A stretch of 64,000 bases of DNA, from assembly GCA_947624375.1 (NCBI GenBank), contig CANQKD010000010.1:1-64000 (forward strand), in the 5' to 3' direction. Position numbers and translations under genes: made by a program. The DNA is from an uncultured Clostridia bacterium (GTDB lineage: Bacteria > Bacillota > Clostridia > Oscillospirales > Ruminococcaceae). Below are positions 1 to 7,956 of the stretch, one piece after another; the stretch's first letter is position 1; the number at the start of each line of letters is the position of its first letter. Below the pieces are notes generated by a model. The model was not told the origin of the DNA, ran no database searches, and saw only the letters and a list, made by a program, of their open reading frames with translations.

Positions 1-20
1 GCGTTCCATAATGGAACGCG
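1..20. repeat. short palindrome, GCGTTCC...GGAACGC type
   Basis: A near-perfect palindrome with arms GCGTTCC and GGAACGC. The same module, or its variant GCGTTCTC/GAGAACGC, recurs near 4904, 37560, 38378, 38646, 42160, 50012, 50631, 50750 and 57318, always inside gaps filled with other repeats. The two arm variants (CCAT/ATGG and CTCT/AGAG) differ in a paired way. Confidence 0.7.
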
Positions 21-46
21 GAAAAATAGTCAGGGCTGCTCAAAAG

Positions 47-211
47 AAAATCCCTCTCTTGCAGGGATTTTCCTCTTTCAAAATAGTCCACCGGACTATT
101 TTGAAATTCACCTTTTTCGGAGCGCACGCTGTGTTTCGGGGGCGCCGCCCCCATACCCCTGCGACCCTTTTGAAAAAGGGTCGATCGAAAACTTTTATTT
201 TCTTGACAAGA
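47..211 (+). repeat. repeat A copy 1 (multi-hairpin element)
   Basis: First of about ten copies of a 165-195 bp element made of four or five successive hairpins: one with stem AAATCCC/GGGATTT, one with CAAAATAGTCC/GGACTATTTTG, a G/C-only hairpin, then GACCC/GGGTC, ending near TTCTTGACA. No reading frame is shared between copies. It lies downstream of the CarD-like gene and is followed by the GCGCTGCGCGTAAGCGC module near 252-270. Confidence 0.8.
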
Positions 212-288
212 ATTTAAAATTTTGCGTACTGTGGGGCGTTGTGTGCGCTCCTGCGCTGCGCGTAAGCGCAAATAACTTCTTATGCGGC

Positions 289-798
289 TCAACTCGCAGC
301 CGAAGCACGCAGCGTATTCTCTATATACTGCGGCACCGCGCTCTTGTCTATGTCCAGCACCACCGAAAACTCCTGACACATAAGCTCCTCGGCATCGTGC
401 ATCGCCTTTTCGTCCGAGAACGTCAGCCGCCTGCCGTTTGAAAGGCGCGCCTGCTTTTCATCGTGCAGCATTTTTATCATCGGCACAATGCGGCTGTAGT
501 CGCCGCTTTTAAGTATCAGGTTGAAAGTGTGCTTCTTTGCCCTGCTGTCGGTAATTTTAAGGCTGTCGGTCTTGGGCATATCGTTTATGATACCCAGTAT
601 CTCATTTTTTGAAAGCAGGCTCCTCACCGTGCTCTCTAAGATAGACGATGGCAGATAATATTCAAGGCTCGCGCCGAAAAGCGGCACAAGCTTGCAGTAT
701 TCATCGGTGTTCTTGCCGTCAAAACTCTGCGTTTCAAACGCGGCGATCTCGCACACTCCTACACCGCCGTACAAAACATAATCTCCTGTTGTCAGCAT
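289..798 (-). CDS. CarD/CdnL-family transcriptional regulator
   Basis: 169 residues. The N-terminus (GDYVLYGGVGVCEI at about 5-18) is the RNA polymerase interaction domain of the CarD_CdnL_TRCF family, a small Tudor-like fold also found in Mfd. The remaining two thirds look helical, as in CdnL-type proteins. Such proteins bind the RNAP beta subunit and stabilise open complexes at sigma-A promoters. Length is typical. It stands alone: repeat A lies downstream and repeat H elements lie upstream. A TATAAT-like -10 on the minus strand can be seen at 841-846. Family is clear; the target promoters cannot be told from sequence. Confidence 0.85.
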   Translation of the reverse strand: MLTTGDYVLYGGVGVCEIAAFETQSFDGKNTDEYCKLVPLFGASLEYYLPSSILESTVRSLLSKNEILGIINDMPKTDSLKITDSRAKKHTFNLILKSGDYSRIVPMIKMLHDEKQARLSNGRRLTFSDEKAMHDAEELMCQEFSVVLDIDKSAVPQYIENTLRASAAS

Positions 799-974
799 AC
801 ATACGCTCCTTTCGCATCATATCAAAACTTTCCTAATATTATTATACCACATTTTGTGCAAAGATGACATAGGCATTTTTACCGAAAAAACGTCTTTTTT
901 CAGCTGGTATTAGTAATAATTTTGCGCAAAAGCAGAACATTTCGCCCGTGCCTTATCTTGCGCTTACGCAGCGC

Positions 975-1150
975 ACACGTTGACCGCCTGACAAGCAGTC
1001 GGTCAAGTGCAGAAAAAATCCCTCGCCGCCAAAAACGGTCGGCAGCACATACCTTGCGGTATGACGGGATTTTTTCCTGTGTTATCCGCATTTTGCTCGT
1101 AAATGCTGCACACGTTGACCGCCTGACAAGCAGTCGGTCAAGTACAGAAG
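975..1150. repeat. repeat H copy 1 plus a second half copy
   Basis: Contains a hairpin (TTGACCG...CGGTCAA, 980-1006), then a closed element at 1013-1075 whose ends AAAAAATCCC and GGGATTTTTT pair. Inside are two hairpins, the second being ATACC/GGTAT, giving a three-way-junction shape. The first hairpin recurs at 1107-1145. A second complete copy is at 4585-4679. The rest of 900-1200 holds no gene I can support. Confidence 0.7.
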
Positions 1151-1200
1151 AAGCAGTTCTCAATGTGATGATCAAATCTTCATTGTCTGTAGCAAAATAC

Positions 1201-1229
1201 TTGACAGGTACAAAATAATATTATATAAT
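1201..1229 (+). promoter_or_regulatory. strong sigma-A type promoter
   Basis: TTGACA at 1201-1206, a 17-bp spacer and TATAAT at 1224-1229: a full consensus match. It reads into the triplicated start region at 1238-1376 and the gene at 1365. Confidence 0.85.
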
Positions 1230-1237
1230 ATTATTGT

Positions 1238-1376
1238 CGAGAGGGGAAGACACCCATTACAAAAAACGAAGCGCGGCAAGGGGGAAGGCACCCATAATAA
1301 AAAACTGCTGCCGAAAGCTGAGCGGCTACAATTCAATAAATGTTACGAAAGGGGGAAGATACCCATGACAAAAAAC
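1238..1376 (+). promoter_or_regulatory. triplicated translation-initiation region (leader)
   Basis: Three copies of a unit, roughly GGGGAAGRYACCCATNA followed by AAAAAAC, at about 1242-1267, 1281-1307 and 1352-1376. Each has a Shine-Dalgarno-like purine run before an ATT (1256), ATA (1292) or ATG (1365). Reading from the first ATT gives a mini-ORF whose TAA overlaps the second start. Reading from the ATA gives one whose TGA overlaps the real ATG (ATGA). Both would end in GGR-H/Y-P. Use of the non-ATG starts is untested. Confidence 0.6.
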
Positions 1377-2555
1377 ATTATCGTAACGGACAAAAATGGA
1401 CAGCAGATAGGTCTTACCTACCCTAAAAGGGCAAGGGGACTTGTGAAAAACGGTCGGGCGGAGTACACAAGCGACTGTTCTGTCAAAATGCTGGATACTC
1501 ATGTCCCGACCTCAGATAATATGGAGGTCATAAATATGAGTAATGTTATAAACTTTAATGCAAGAGATTTTCATTTCAACACGCTTTGCGAAAGCAACAC
1601 AGGCGCAAAAATGTTCATTACCGATGAGTCGGGAAAGAACGTAGAGTGCTTCACCATCGGCGACTGGAAATGGTCGTGGACAGAGATAATGTCTACAAAA
1701 AAGCTTGGCGCAAACACTGAGGGAGTGTTCCGCTTTGAACTTCACGGCGGATATAATTCCACCAACGATGCCACAAGCCGCTTTTCGGTGATAACCCACA
1801 AAAACGAAGCGCCTACCAAGGCTGAAATAGCTGACGGCTGGGTATACAAATTAGACAAAAGCAGCTACAAGCCGCTGTATAGCAAGAAAAAGCCTGACGG
1901 CGGACTGCTGAGAGTGTACGAGATACCGTTCAGCACGGGCGACTGCGAGTATGCAACTTTTGTGTTCACCGCAATGCACGCCGAACAGACCATGTTCCCT
2001 GCAAAGGATAACGAAAGTTACGCAGATATGGAAGATATGGCATACGAGCATCTGTATTTCAGGCAGGCAGATCGCTGTTGCAGCACAGACGGCAGTAGCA
2101 TAGATATGTCTGACACAGAGGTAAACGAAAAGGGATTTGCCGATATGCTTGCAACTATAGGTGATGCCTGCAACGTTGCGTTCAACGGCTGCACTGTTAC
2201 ACCCGGCAATGACTCGGAATATGTGGATATAGGCTGTTCATCGGACGGCAGCCATATGGACTTTTCAGATTCTACGCTAACTATGAAAGCCTTTTCGATG
2301 ATAATCGCAAAAATAGGCGACGGCTGTAATGTGTGCCTTGACTGCTGCACCATTACGGACAAAAACACCGAGGGGCTGTACGACAGAGATATAACTTCCT
2401 GCGACGGTACAAACATAAGCCTTGATGCTCTTACCCTGCCTGATGGTATGCTTGCAGAAGTGTCGCGTCTTGTCAGAATGAAGTCGGGCGACGGCTGCTC
2501 GGTAAGTATGAAAAATGTTCATACCTTGTCCGATGCAGACTCAGTAAACATCTGA
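1365..2555 (+). CDS. unknown protein with N-terminal KNI-V-D-G...KRARGLVKNGRA motif and internal repeats
   Basis: 396 residues, no signal peptide or membrane segment. Residues 3-45 carry a motif (TYPKRARGLVKNGRA) that I recognise from the N-termini of many uncharacterised Clostridia proteins. The C-terminal 160 residues hold about three degenerate repeats (starting near 236, 288 and 341), each with C-S-x-D-G-S-x-x-D-x-SD and a later GD-x-CNV, unusually rich in cysteine. The start is the third of three similar initiation regions and the only ATG. A terminator follows at 2592. Expression is probably strong (consensus promoter at 1201). Function unknown. Confidence 0.8.
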   Translation: MTKNIIVTDKNGQQIGLTYPKRARGLVKNGRAEYTSDCSVKMLDTHVPTSDNMEVINMSNVINFNARDFHFNTLCESNTGAKMFITDESGKNVECFTIGDWKWSWTEIMSTKKLGANTEGVFRFELHGGYNSTNDATSRFSVITHKNEAPTKAEIADGWVYKLDKSSYKPLYSKKKPDGGLLRVYEIPFSTGDCEYATFVFTAMHAEQTMFPAKDNESYADMEDMAYEHLYFRQADRCCSTDGSSIDMSDTEVNEKGFADMLATIGDACNVAFNGCTVTPGNDSEYVDIGCSSDGSHMDFSDSTLTMKAFSMIIAKIGDGCNVCLDCCTITDKNTEGLYDRDITSCDGTNISLDALTLPDGMLAEVSRLVRMKSGDGCSVSMKNVHTLSDADSVNI

Positions 2556-2591
2556 AATGAAAGCGTTTATAGCTTTACGAATTTAAAAAAC

Positions 2592-2619
2592 AAGGAGAAC
2601 GTCATATGGCGTTCTCCTT
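2592..2619 (+). terminator. rho-independent terminator
   Basis: Stem AAGGAGAACG/CGTTCTCCTT followed by TTTATATTC. It is placed just after the 396-residue gene. A short heptamer-type stretch (TAGAAGT, CAGAAGT) follows at 2655-2695. Confidence 0.85.
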
Positions 2620-2710
2620 TTATATTCAAAATCATGGGAGTTAAAGGTTAGCTGCTAGAAGTCAGAAGTAAGAGCTTAGATGTCAGAAACGGTTTTACTG
2701 CTTTTAAATA

Positions 2711-2739
2711 TTGACTTTGGATATTCAATATGATATAAT
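2711..2739 (+). promoter_or_regulatory. sigma-A type promoter for the CstA gene
   Basis: TTGACT at 2711-2716, 17-bp spacer, TATAAT at 2734-2739. The leader to the ATG at 2837 would be about 90 nt. Confidence 0.8.
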
Positions 2740-2836
2740 TTTTTTGTCGATATTTATCGAAACACTTACTGCTCAAAACCACAGCAGCATATTTAACGTG
2801 CCGTGGGCTATACTGAAAAATCAAGGAGGAGTGCAG

Positions 2837-4279
2837 ATGATCACTTTTATAATTGGCTTACTGCTGCTGATGATAGGCGGTACGGTTTACGGCGCTGTTT
2901 GCCAAAAGATATTCAGACCCGATGACAGAGAGACCCCGGCTGTAGGGCTGAACGACGGCGTTGATTACGTACCTATGAACAAATGGAAAAACAGCCTGAT
3001 ACAGCTTTTGAATATCGCGGGGACAGGTCCTATCCTCGGACCGATACAGGGTATTCTTTTCGGGCCTGTTGCATTTATCACAATACCGATAGGATGTGTT
3101 ATCGGCGGAGCGTTCCACGACTATATGTGCGGAATGATCTCGCTCAGGAACGACGGTTCACAAATGCCGTCGCTCATACGAAAGTATATAGGCAAGCATA
3201 TGTATTTTATATACAATGTTTTCGTCTGCCTTTTAATGCTGCTTGTCGGCGCTGTTTTCATATATACACCCGGCGATCTGTTCGTTACACAGATATTAAA
3301 AGCAGATAACGGTATTTCAAGCCCTGTAATATGGATAGTCTATGGTGCGATCTTTGTTTATTATGTTATCGCAACACTCTTCCCCATCGACAAGATCATA
3401 GGCAGAGTCTACCCTATTTTCGGCGGTATTCTTATTTTGTCCGCAATAGGCGTATTTATAGGTCTGTTTGTAAACGGCTATCCGCTTGACGAGATATGGA
3501 ATGTCGGCGTTTCGGGCGTACACCCAAAGGGTCTTCATTTTATGCCGATATTCTTTGTGACCGTTGCCTGCGGAATAGTTTCGGGCTTTCACTCCACACA
3601 GTCGACACTTATCTCGCGCACGATGACACACGAAAAAGAAGGTCGCATGACATTCTACAACATGATGCTTCTCGAGGGTTTTATAGCCATGATCTGGGCA
3701 GCGGCAGCCATGGGAGTTATCAATCTCGGTCTTGCCGATGCCGATACTCCTGCTACTAATGTCGTTGGTATCATCGCTACTAATTTGCTGGGCTCTATAG
3801 GAGGGATCATCGCGATCGCAGGAGTTATAATACTTCCTATCACATCGGGCGACACGGCGCTGAGGTCGCTGCGGCTTATGACCTCGGATGCGCTGCACAT
3901 TGATCAGTCTAAAAAGCGCAACAGGCTGCTGGTATCGCTCGTGATATTTATGGTAGTTGCCGCCCTGCTGGTGTTTTCAAAAATGAACGCCGACGGCTTC
4001 AATATACTTTGGCGGTATTTTGCATGGGCAAATCAGACTATTGCGGTGTTTGCGTTTGCCATGATCGCGATTTATATGATAAAGCACAAGCAGCCCTATC
4101 TTTTGTCGCTTATCCCGGGAATGTTTTATATGTTCGTTATATCGAGCTTTATACTGAATGCCGAGATCGGATTCGGTCTGCCGTGGATAGTAAGCTATGT
4201 GATAGGAGGAGTTTTAACAGCCGCATATGGGGCGGCGGTCATAATATGCGGAAAGAAGCACGCTGCCGCCGGAGGCTAG
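2837..4279 (+). CDS. cstA: CstA-family carbon-starvation transporter
   Basis: 480 residues from the ATG at 2837, chosen because AAGGAGG lies just upstream and the product then starts with a membrane segment (MITFIIGLLLLMIGG). The open frame runs back to 2711 but that part holds the promoter. Multiple hydrophobic segments and the conserved GTGPILGPIQG stretch (about residues 54-64) are typical of CstA, a peptide or pyruvate:H+ symporter family. This is the shorter form common in Clostridia rather than the roughly 700-residue enterobacterial form. It is monocistronic, with no sensor kinase next door. Substrate (peptides or pyruvate) is inferred from the family only. Confidence 0.9.
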   Translation: MITFIIGLLLLMIGGTVYGAVCQKIFRPDDRETPAVGLNDGVDYVPMNKWKNSLIQLLNIAGTGPILGPIQGILFGPVAFITIPIGCVIGGAFHDYMCGMISLRNDGSQMPSLIRKYIGKHMYFIYNVFVCLLMLLVGAVFIYTPGDLFVTQILKADNGISSPVIWIVYGAIFVYYVIATLFPIDKIIGRVYPIFGGILILSAIGVFIGLFVNGYPLDEIWNVGVSGVHPKGLHFMPIFFVTVACGIVSGFHSTQSTLISRTMTHEKEGRMTFYNMMLLEGFIAMIWAAAAMGVINLGLADADTPATNVVGIIATNLLGSIGGIIAIAGVIILPITSGDTALRSLRLMTSDALHIDQSKKRNRLLVSLVIFMVVAALLVFSKMNADGFNILWRYFAWANQTIAVFAFAMIAIYMIKHKQPYLLSLIPGMFYMFVISSFILNAEIGFGLPWIVSYVIGGVLTAAYGAAVIICGKKHAAAGG

Positions 4280-5060
4280 AAGTGAGAAATCAGAGATCAG
4301 AAACGGTTTTGCTGCGTTTGATTAAAGCCGTTTCTTTCTGCGTTCTAGAAAGAAGCAAGAGGCAAGATGAGCGTTTTGAAAAGTTTGCAATAAACTATAA
4401 GAACAAGAAACGTACCCACCACAGACCGCCCAAAGAGAAGTTACTATCAGTATATTCTTCCAGCAGCATGGAGGGGTAGGCGTGGTTTATGTGGGGTGAG
4501 AGGGCGTGGAAAAGTGCGGCGGTGAGCGGTAGTAGTTGGGCGTGTAATAATGTTGCTGCTTTCGCAGCGCGCAGGAGCGCACACTTGACCGCCTGCGAGC
4601 AGGCGGTCAAGTGCAGAAAAAATCCCTCGCCGCCAAAAACGGTCGGCGGCGCACACCTTGCGGTGTGACGGGCTTTTTTCGTTCAACGCTCCAACTTTAT
4701 TTTTGTTTTCTTCTCATTATGCGCGAACTAATACGTTCGCGCATTTTAATTGCTATGAAATTCTCACATTGTACGGCGTTCGCTGCTAGAGGTTAGAAGT
4801 GAGACGTCAGAGGTTAGAAATGGTTTTACGGCTTTTGCGTGTGCTTACCGTTTCTGCGGTTCAGATAGAGGCAAGAGGTTAGGGCTTCTCACTTGCTTTG
4901 GCGTTCTCTGAGAGAACGCGGAAAGAGAGATATGGCTTCTCAAAGGAGAGGCTCAGCTATTAGAAGCAAGAAAACGAGAGGCAAGAGGCAAGAAGTAGGG
5001 GCTTTTACAAAGCTATTGCGCACGCAAGCGCGCGCAGGAAAGATAGCTATGCGCTACAAC
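4275..5060. repeat. repeat mosaic: heptamer arrays, repeat H copy 2, short palindromes
   Basis: No gene seen. Heptamer-type arrays (TAGAAGT/CAGAGGT and GAGGCAA/GAAGCAA units) lie at about 4275-4385, 4785-4830 and 4865-5010. Repeat H copy 2 is at 4585-4679: a hairpin TTGACCGCCT/AGGCGGTCAA, then a closed unit whose inner hairpin is ACACC/GGTGT where copy 1 has ATACC/GGTAT. A GCGTTCTC/GAGAACGC palindrome is near 4904, and a TTGCGCACGCAAGCGCGC module near 5017. Confidence 0.75.
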
Positions 5061-5062
5061 TA

Positions 5063-5231
5063 GGAAAAGCCCTCTCTTGCAGGGCTTTTCCTCTTTAAAA
5101 ACAGTCCACCGGACTGTTTTTAAATTCACCTTTTTCGGAGCGCACGCTGTGTTTCGGGGGCGCTGCCCCCAACCCCCCCGCGACCCTTTTGAAAAAGGGT
5201 CGATCGAAAACTTTTCTTTTCTTGACAGGGA
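5063..5231 (+). repeat. repeat A copy 2
   Basis: Same hairpin order as copy 1, with compensated changes: first stem AAAGCCC/GGGCTTT and second stem AAAAACAGTCC/GGACTGTTTTT. It is joined through a short linker to repeat B at 5266. Confidence 0.8.
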
Positions 5232-5265
5232 TTACAGCTTTTGATACTAAACGCACTGTACAAAA

Positions 5266-5495
5266 GAATTACGGTTTTCAGCGGTTCGCAGAACCGCGCC
5301 AAAATCGGCGACCCCATAATGTCGCCGAAGTAATTTGCACTTGATACGAAGTATCAATGTGTGTCAGGTTTGGCTTGGAGGCGTAAGCCGAAGAACAGGG
5401 AAGAAGCCTCGAAGAGGGTTCTTCGGCACTTGCCAGACTGTTTACAGTCTGGCAACGTGTGCGCTCCATGCGCCGCGCGTAAGCGCGAATAATAC
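5266..5495 (-). repeat. repeat B copy 1 with trailing variable hairpins
   Basis: B is bounded by GAATTAC and GTAATT inverted ends (5266-5336) and has two inner hairpins (GCGGTTC/GAACCGC and GGCGAC/GTCGCC). After it come TTGATAC/GTATCAA (5341-5357), GCCAGACTG/CAGTCTGGC (near 5442-5465) and the module GCGCGTAAGCGCGAAT. Heptamer arrays follow at 5525-5640. No gene seen. Confidence 0.75.
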
Positions 5496-5667
5496 GCAAA
5501 ATTAAAACAACGCGCAAAAGTTGAAGTCACAACTTCTTGCTTCTTGCCTCTTGCGAGCCGCAGGTATGAAAAGCTGCCACAAAGGTTTTAAAAATCGTTT
5601 CTTACTTCTAACTTCTCATCTCTGACCTCTAGCAGCGTAAGCGCGAATACATATAATAAAAATCAGC

Positions 5668-6560
5668 CTATTTTATACTTGCCGCCGTTTGCTCTTCTTC
5701 CTCTTGCGGCGATATTTCTTTCATATACCCGGCGGTTATTATGCCCGAGGGCAGCGCGATTATCGCGATACCGAAAAGCGATGACAGCATCGTCATGAAC
5801 TTGCCCACGTCTGATACCGCATAAATATCGCCGTAGCCCACAGTGGTGAGCGATACCGTCGCCCACACATTTGCAGACTGCTTAAGCAGTCTGCAAAGTG
5901 CACGAGAATTACTTTGCCGACAATGGGTCGGCAATTTTGCTTTCTGAAAGTCTGAAGCCTTTCAGAAACAAAACCGTAATTCTTGCCGCATTTTCATTAT
6001 TTTCGTTAAATAGTCATAGTACACCGCGTCGAAAAACGACGGAAACGTGTCGGGCTCGATGTTGAAAACTATCATAGCCGAAATTATTATGTACCCCACC
6101 GCAAGGCAGCCCACGATAAGCAGCGAGTCTTTCTGCTTGCGGAAGACCGACACGATTATTTGTATGTTTTTTGAGTATCTGAACGCCTTGAAAACTCGGA
6201 AAACGCGAAACGTGCGCAGCAGTCGGAACACTTTCAGCACGCGGAATGCACCGTTCATCATTATCAGCGAGGGCAGAATTGACAACAGGTCAACTATCGC
6301 CATAAACGTGAACGGGTATTTTATGAATGAAAACTCACCCTTTCGCAGTTTGAAGTCGGCGGTAAGCAGCCGCAAAATATAGTCCGCTATGAAAATTGTC
6401 ACCGCAGCTTTGTCCACCCACTCAAAAAAGTCGGTGAATTTTTCATTGCCAGCGGCACAAGGCTGAAAACTATCGTCAGCATCATAAAAATGTCGTACAC
6501 CTTGCTGAGCAGGTCGTCACTCTCGGCGACCTCGATCATCTCAAATATCCGCTTTCTCAC
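5668..6560 (-). pseudogene. voltage-gated K+ channel, disrupted by a frameshift and a repeat insertion
   Basis: Reads in pieces as a six-transmembrane ion channel. The GTG at 6560 overlaps the stop of the upstream gene (GTGA). The S1 region then loses frame near 6450: one frame ends ...SLVPLA and another resumes with NEKFTDFFEWVDKAAV. S4 is clear (RVLKVFRLLRTFRVFRVFK), then SFFDAVY, and the pore resumes after the insertion as WATVSLTTVGYGD, which includes the TVGYGD selectivity filter. Between VY and WATV lie about 140 bp holding repeat B (5906-5983) and a 28-bp palindrome (5870-5897), bringing in-frame stops. Almost certainly no full-length product is made, unless there is sequence error at the frameshift. 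Confidence 0.85.
5870..5983 (-). mobile_element. repeat B copy 2 plus 28-bp palindrome inside the K+ channel gene
   Basis: GAATTAC (5906) and GTAATTC (ending 5982) are inverted ends. Inner hairpins are TGCCGAC/GTCGGCA and CTGAAAG/CTTTCAG. A perfect palindrome with half TTTGCAGACTGCTT abuts it, flanked on the minus strand by GTGCAC and TGTGTG. The same flanks bracket a different hairpin beside repeat B at 5337-5362. It interrupts the pore codons, so it arrived after the gene. Confidence 0.75.
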
Positions 6561-7558
6561 TGATCTCCCTCCTGCCCTATCGGCGCGTAGCCGCTTCTAG
6601 CTATAATTTCCTGTCCCTCGTCGGAAAGTACCCATTCTACGAGCTTTTTCACGTTGGGGTTCGGATTGTTCCTGTCATACACCGCGTAAAAATCATACAC
6701 CAGCGGATAACTGCCGCTTTGCACATTCTCCATACTCGGGTAAACGCCGCCCAGCGAGAGCATCTTCACGCCGCCGCTGTCAGCTATGCCCTCAACGTAA
6801 TATCTGAACGAAAAACCTATCGCGCTGCCTAAAAAAGCATCGATATCACGCGGCATTTTCACGCCGTCCATAAATTGCAGCATAACCGTCTGGCTGCCGC
6901 TGCCCTCCATTCTCTGCAACGGGCTGATGAGCCTGCTGCTGCCGCCGACCTCAGACCAGCGCCTGATCTTGCCTGCAAAAATGTCTTTCACCTGCTGCAC
7001 CGTAAGGTCGCTGACGGGGTTCTCGGCGTTCACAATAAAAACGAACGCTTCCCTGCCGATCGGCACAAGCTCCAGCTGAACGCCATTATTCGCGGCATAT
7101 TCAAGCTGCTCTTTTGATGGCGCGGCGCAGAAAACTATGTCCGCATCGCCATCTACCACAGCTTGATAAGCCCTCAGCGTATTGCGAAATTGCAGCTTGC
7201 TCTCCGCCGTGAAGTTTTCGCCATCAAAATGTACCGAATCTTCGGGATATACAGAGCCCACTATCCCCGAAAATACAGGGTACAGCGCGGCGGCTCCGTC
7301 TATCACGGGCAGCTCTCCGACAAGCTGAAAATCGGTTTCGACCGTCGCGGCAAGGGTGTTTTCGTCAAACGGAAGATACTTGTCAAGCTCTACTGCCTTT
7401 GCCTGTAGCGCGGCGCTCTTGCTGCTGATGCACCGTTTTGTGCACACCTCAAAAATTGCTATGTCGATCGCGGCGAAAAATATAATAAGCAAAAATATCA
7501 CCGCAAGCTGCTTTAACAGCAGCTTATTTTTATTTGTCACATCTGCCATATCAGCCAC
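6557..7558 (-). CDS. membrane-anchored PstS-like phosphate/anion-binding protein
   Basis: 333 residues. One N-terminal membrane anchor at about 14-36 (LLLKQLAVIFLLIIFFAAID) is followed by a PBP_like/PstS-type domain. Visible hallmarks are AALYPVFSGIV (about 88-98), the KDIFAGKIRRWSEVGG segment typical of PstS, RMEGSGSQTV with the serine-rich ligand loop, and a C-terminal ...LSDEGQEIIARSGYAPI. No lipobox, so it is held by the helix. The start is GTG at 7558, coupled to the small upstream ORF; an ATG at 7549 is possible. No pst permease genes are nearby. Anchoring and company suggest a membrane-surface sensor or scavenger rather than a full importer (inference). Confidence 0.8.
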   Translation of the reverse strand: MADMADVTNKNKLLLKQLAVIFLLIIFFAAIDIAIFEVCTKRCISSKSAALQAKAVELDKYLPFDENTLAATVETDFQLVGELPVIDGAAALYPVFSGIVGSVYPEDSVHFDGENFTAESKLQFRNTLRAYQAVVDGDADIVFCAAPSKEQLEYAANNGVQLELVPIGREAFVFIVNAENPVSDLTVQQVKDIFAGKIRRWSEVGGSSRLISPLQRMEGSGSQTVMLQFMDGVKMPRDIDAFLGSAIGFSFRYYVEGIADSGGVKMLSLGGVYPSMENVQSGSYPLVYDFYAVYDRNNPNPNVKKLVEWVLSDEGQEIIARSGYAPIGQEGDQ

Positions 7559-7688
7559 CGTTTGCTATAAAGCTTATAATCGAGCAATGCCCGTGCAGAT
7601 AGTATGTAACAGCTAGCAATATCGCGGTCGAAAGCATACCCAGCGCGACCACCATCGATACCACTATGCGAAATGTTTTTTCTTTCAT
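7551..7688 (-). CDS. small single-span membrane protein
   Basis: 45 residues from the ATG at 7688, which has AAGGAGATATTTATC just upstream. One hydrophobic helix (IVVSMVVALGMLSTAILLAV) follows a KEKTFR start. The end overlaps the PstS-like gene start by 8 bp, so the two are translationally coupled. Unrecognised family. Confidence 0.65.
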   Translation of the reverse strand: MKEKTFRIVVSMVVALGMLSTAILLAVTYYLHGHCSIISFIANGG

Positions 7689-7704
7689 GATAAATATCTC
7701 CTTG

Positions 7705-7956
7705 TCACATATATGCAATAGACTGCATGAATATAAACGCCAGAGCGATGTACACAATCAGCACAAACGCCGCTATGATCCCCGAAATTTTAGCGCGGAA
7801 TTTGTACTTGCTTTTTTTCTCGCTATCGGGCGCTTTTTTGTACTTTTTCAGAAATACCGCAAATACACCGCACGCGGCTGTAAGCGGCAAAAGCACCAGC
7901 AGCATTGCACCTCCCGCCCATAATATTATGAGCAGGTCTTCAATAAATTCGTCCAT
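7705..7956 (-). CDS. small two-span membrane protein
   Basis: 83 residues. Two hydrophobic helices (about 8-34 and 57-80) flank a charged cytoplasm-like loop (KKYKKAPDSEKKSKYKFRAK). It sits immediately after GtrA (stop at 7957, start at 7956) and before the 45-residue protein, in one minus-strand run. I do not recognise the family. Confidence 0.7.
   Translation of the reverse strand: MDEFIEDLLIILWAGGAMLLVLLPLTAACGVFAVFLKKYKKAPDSEKKSKYKFRAKISGIIAAFVLIVYIALAFIFMQSIAYM

Noticed and set aside
900-1175. Minus-strand frame of 91 codons before the 396-residue gene
   Set aside because: It consists of two repeat H pieces read in frame (LDRLLVRRSTCA appears twice) and has no ribosome site.
5906-5983. 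Intron-like or in-frame domain insertion in the K+ channel
   Set aside because: The insert matches other intergenic repeat B copies, brings stop codons and has no group I or II intron features.
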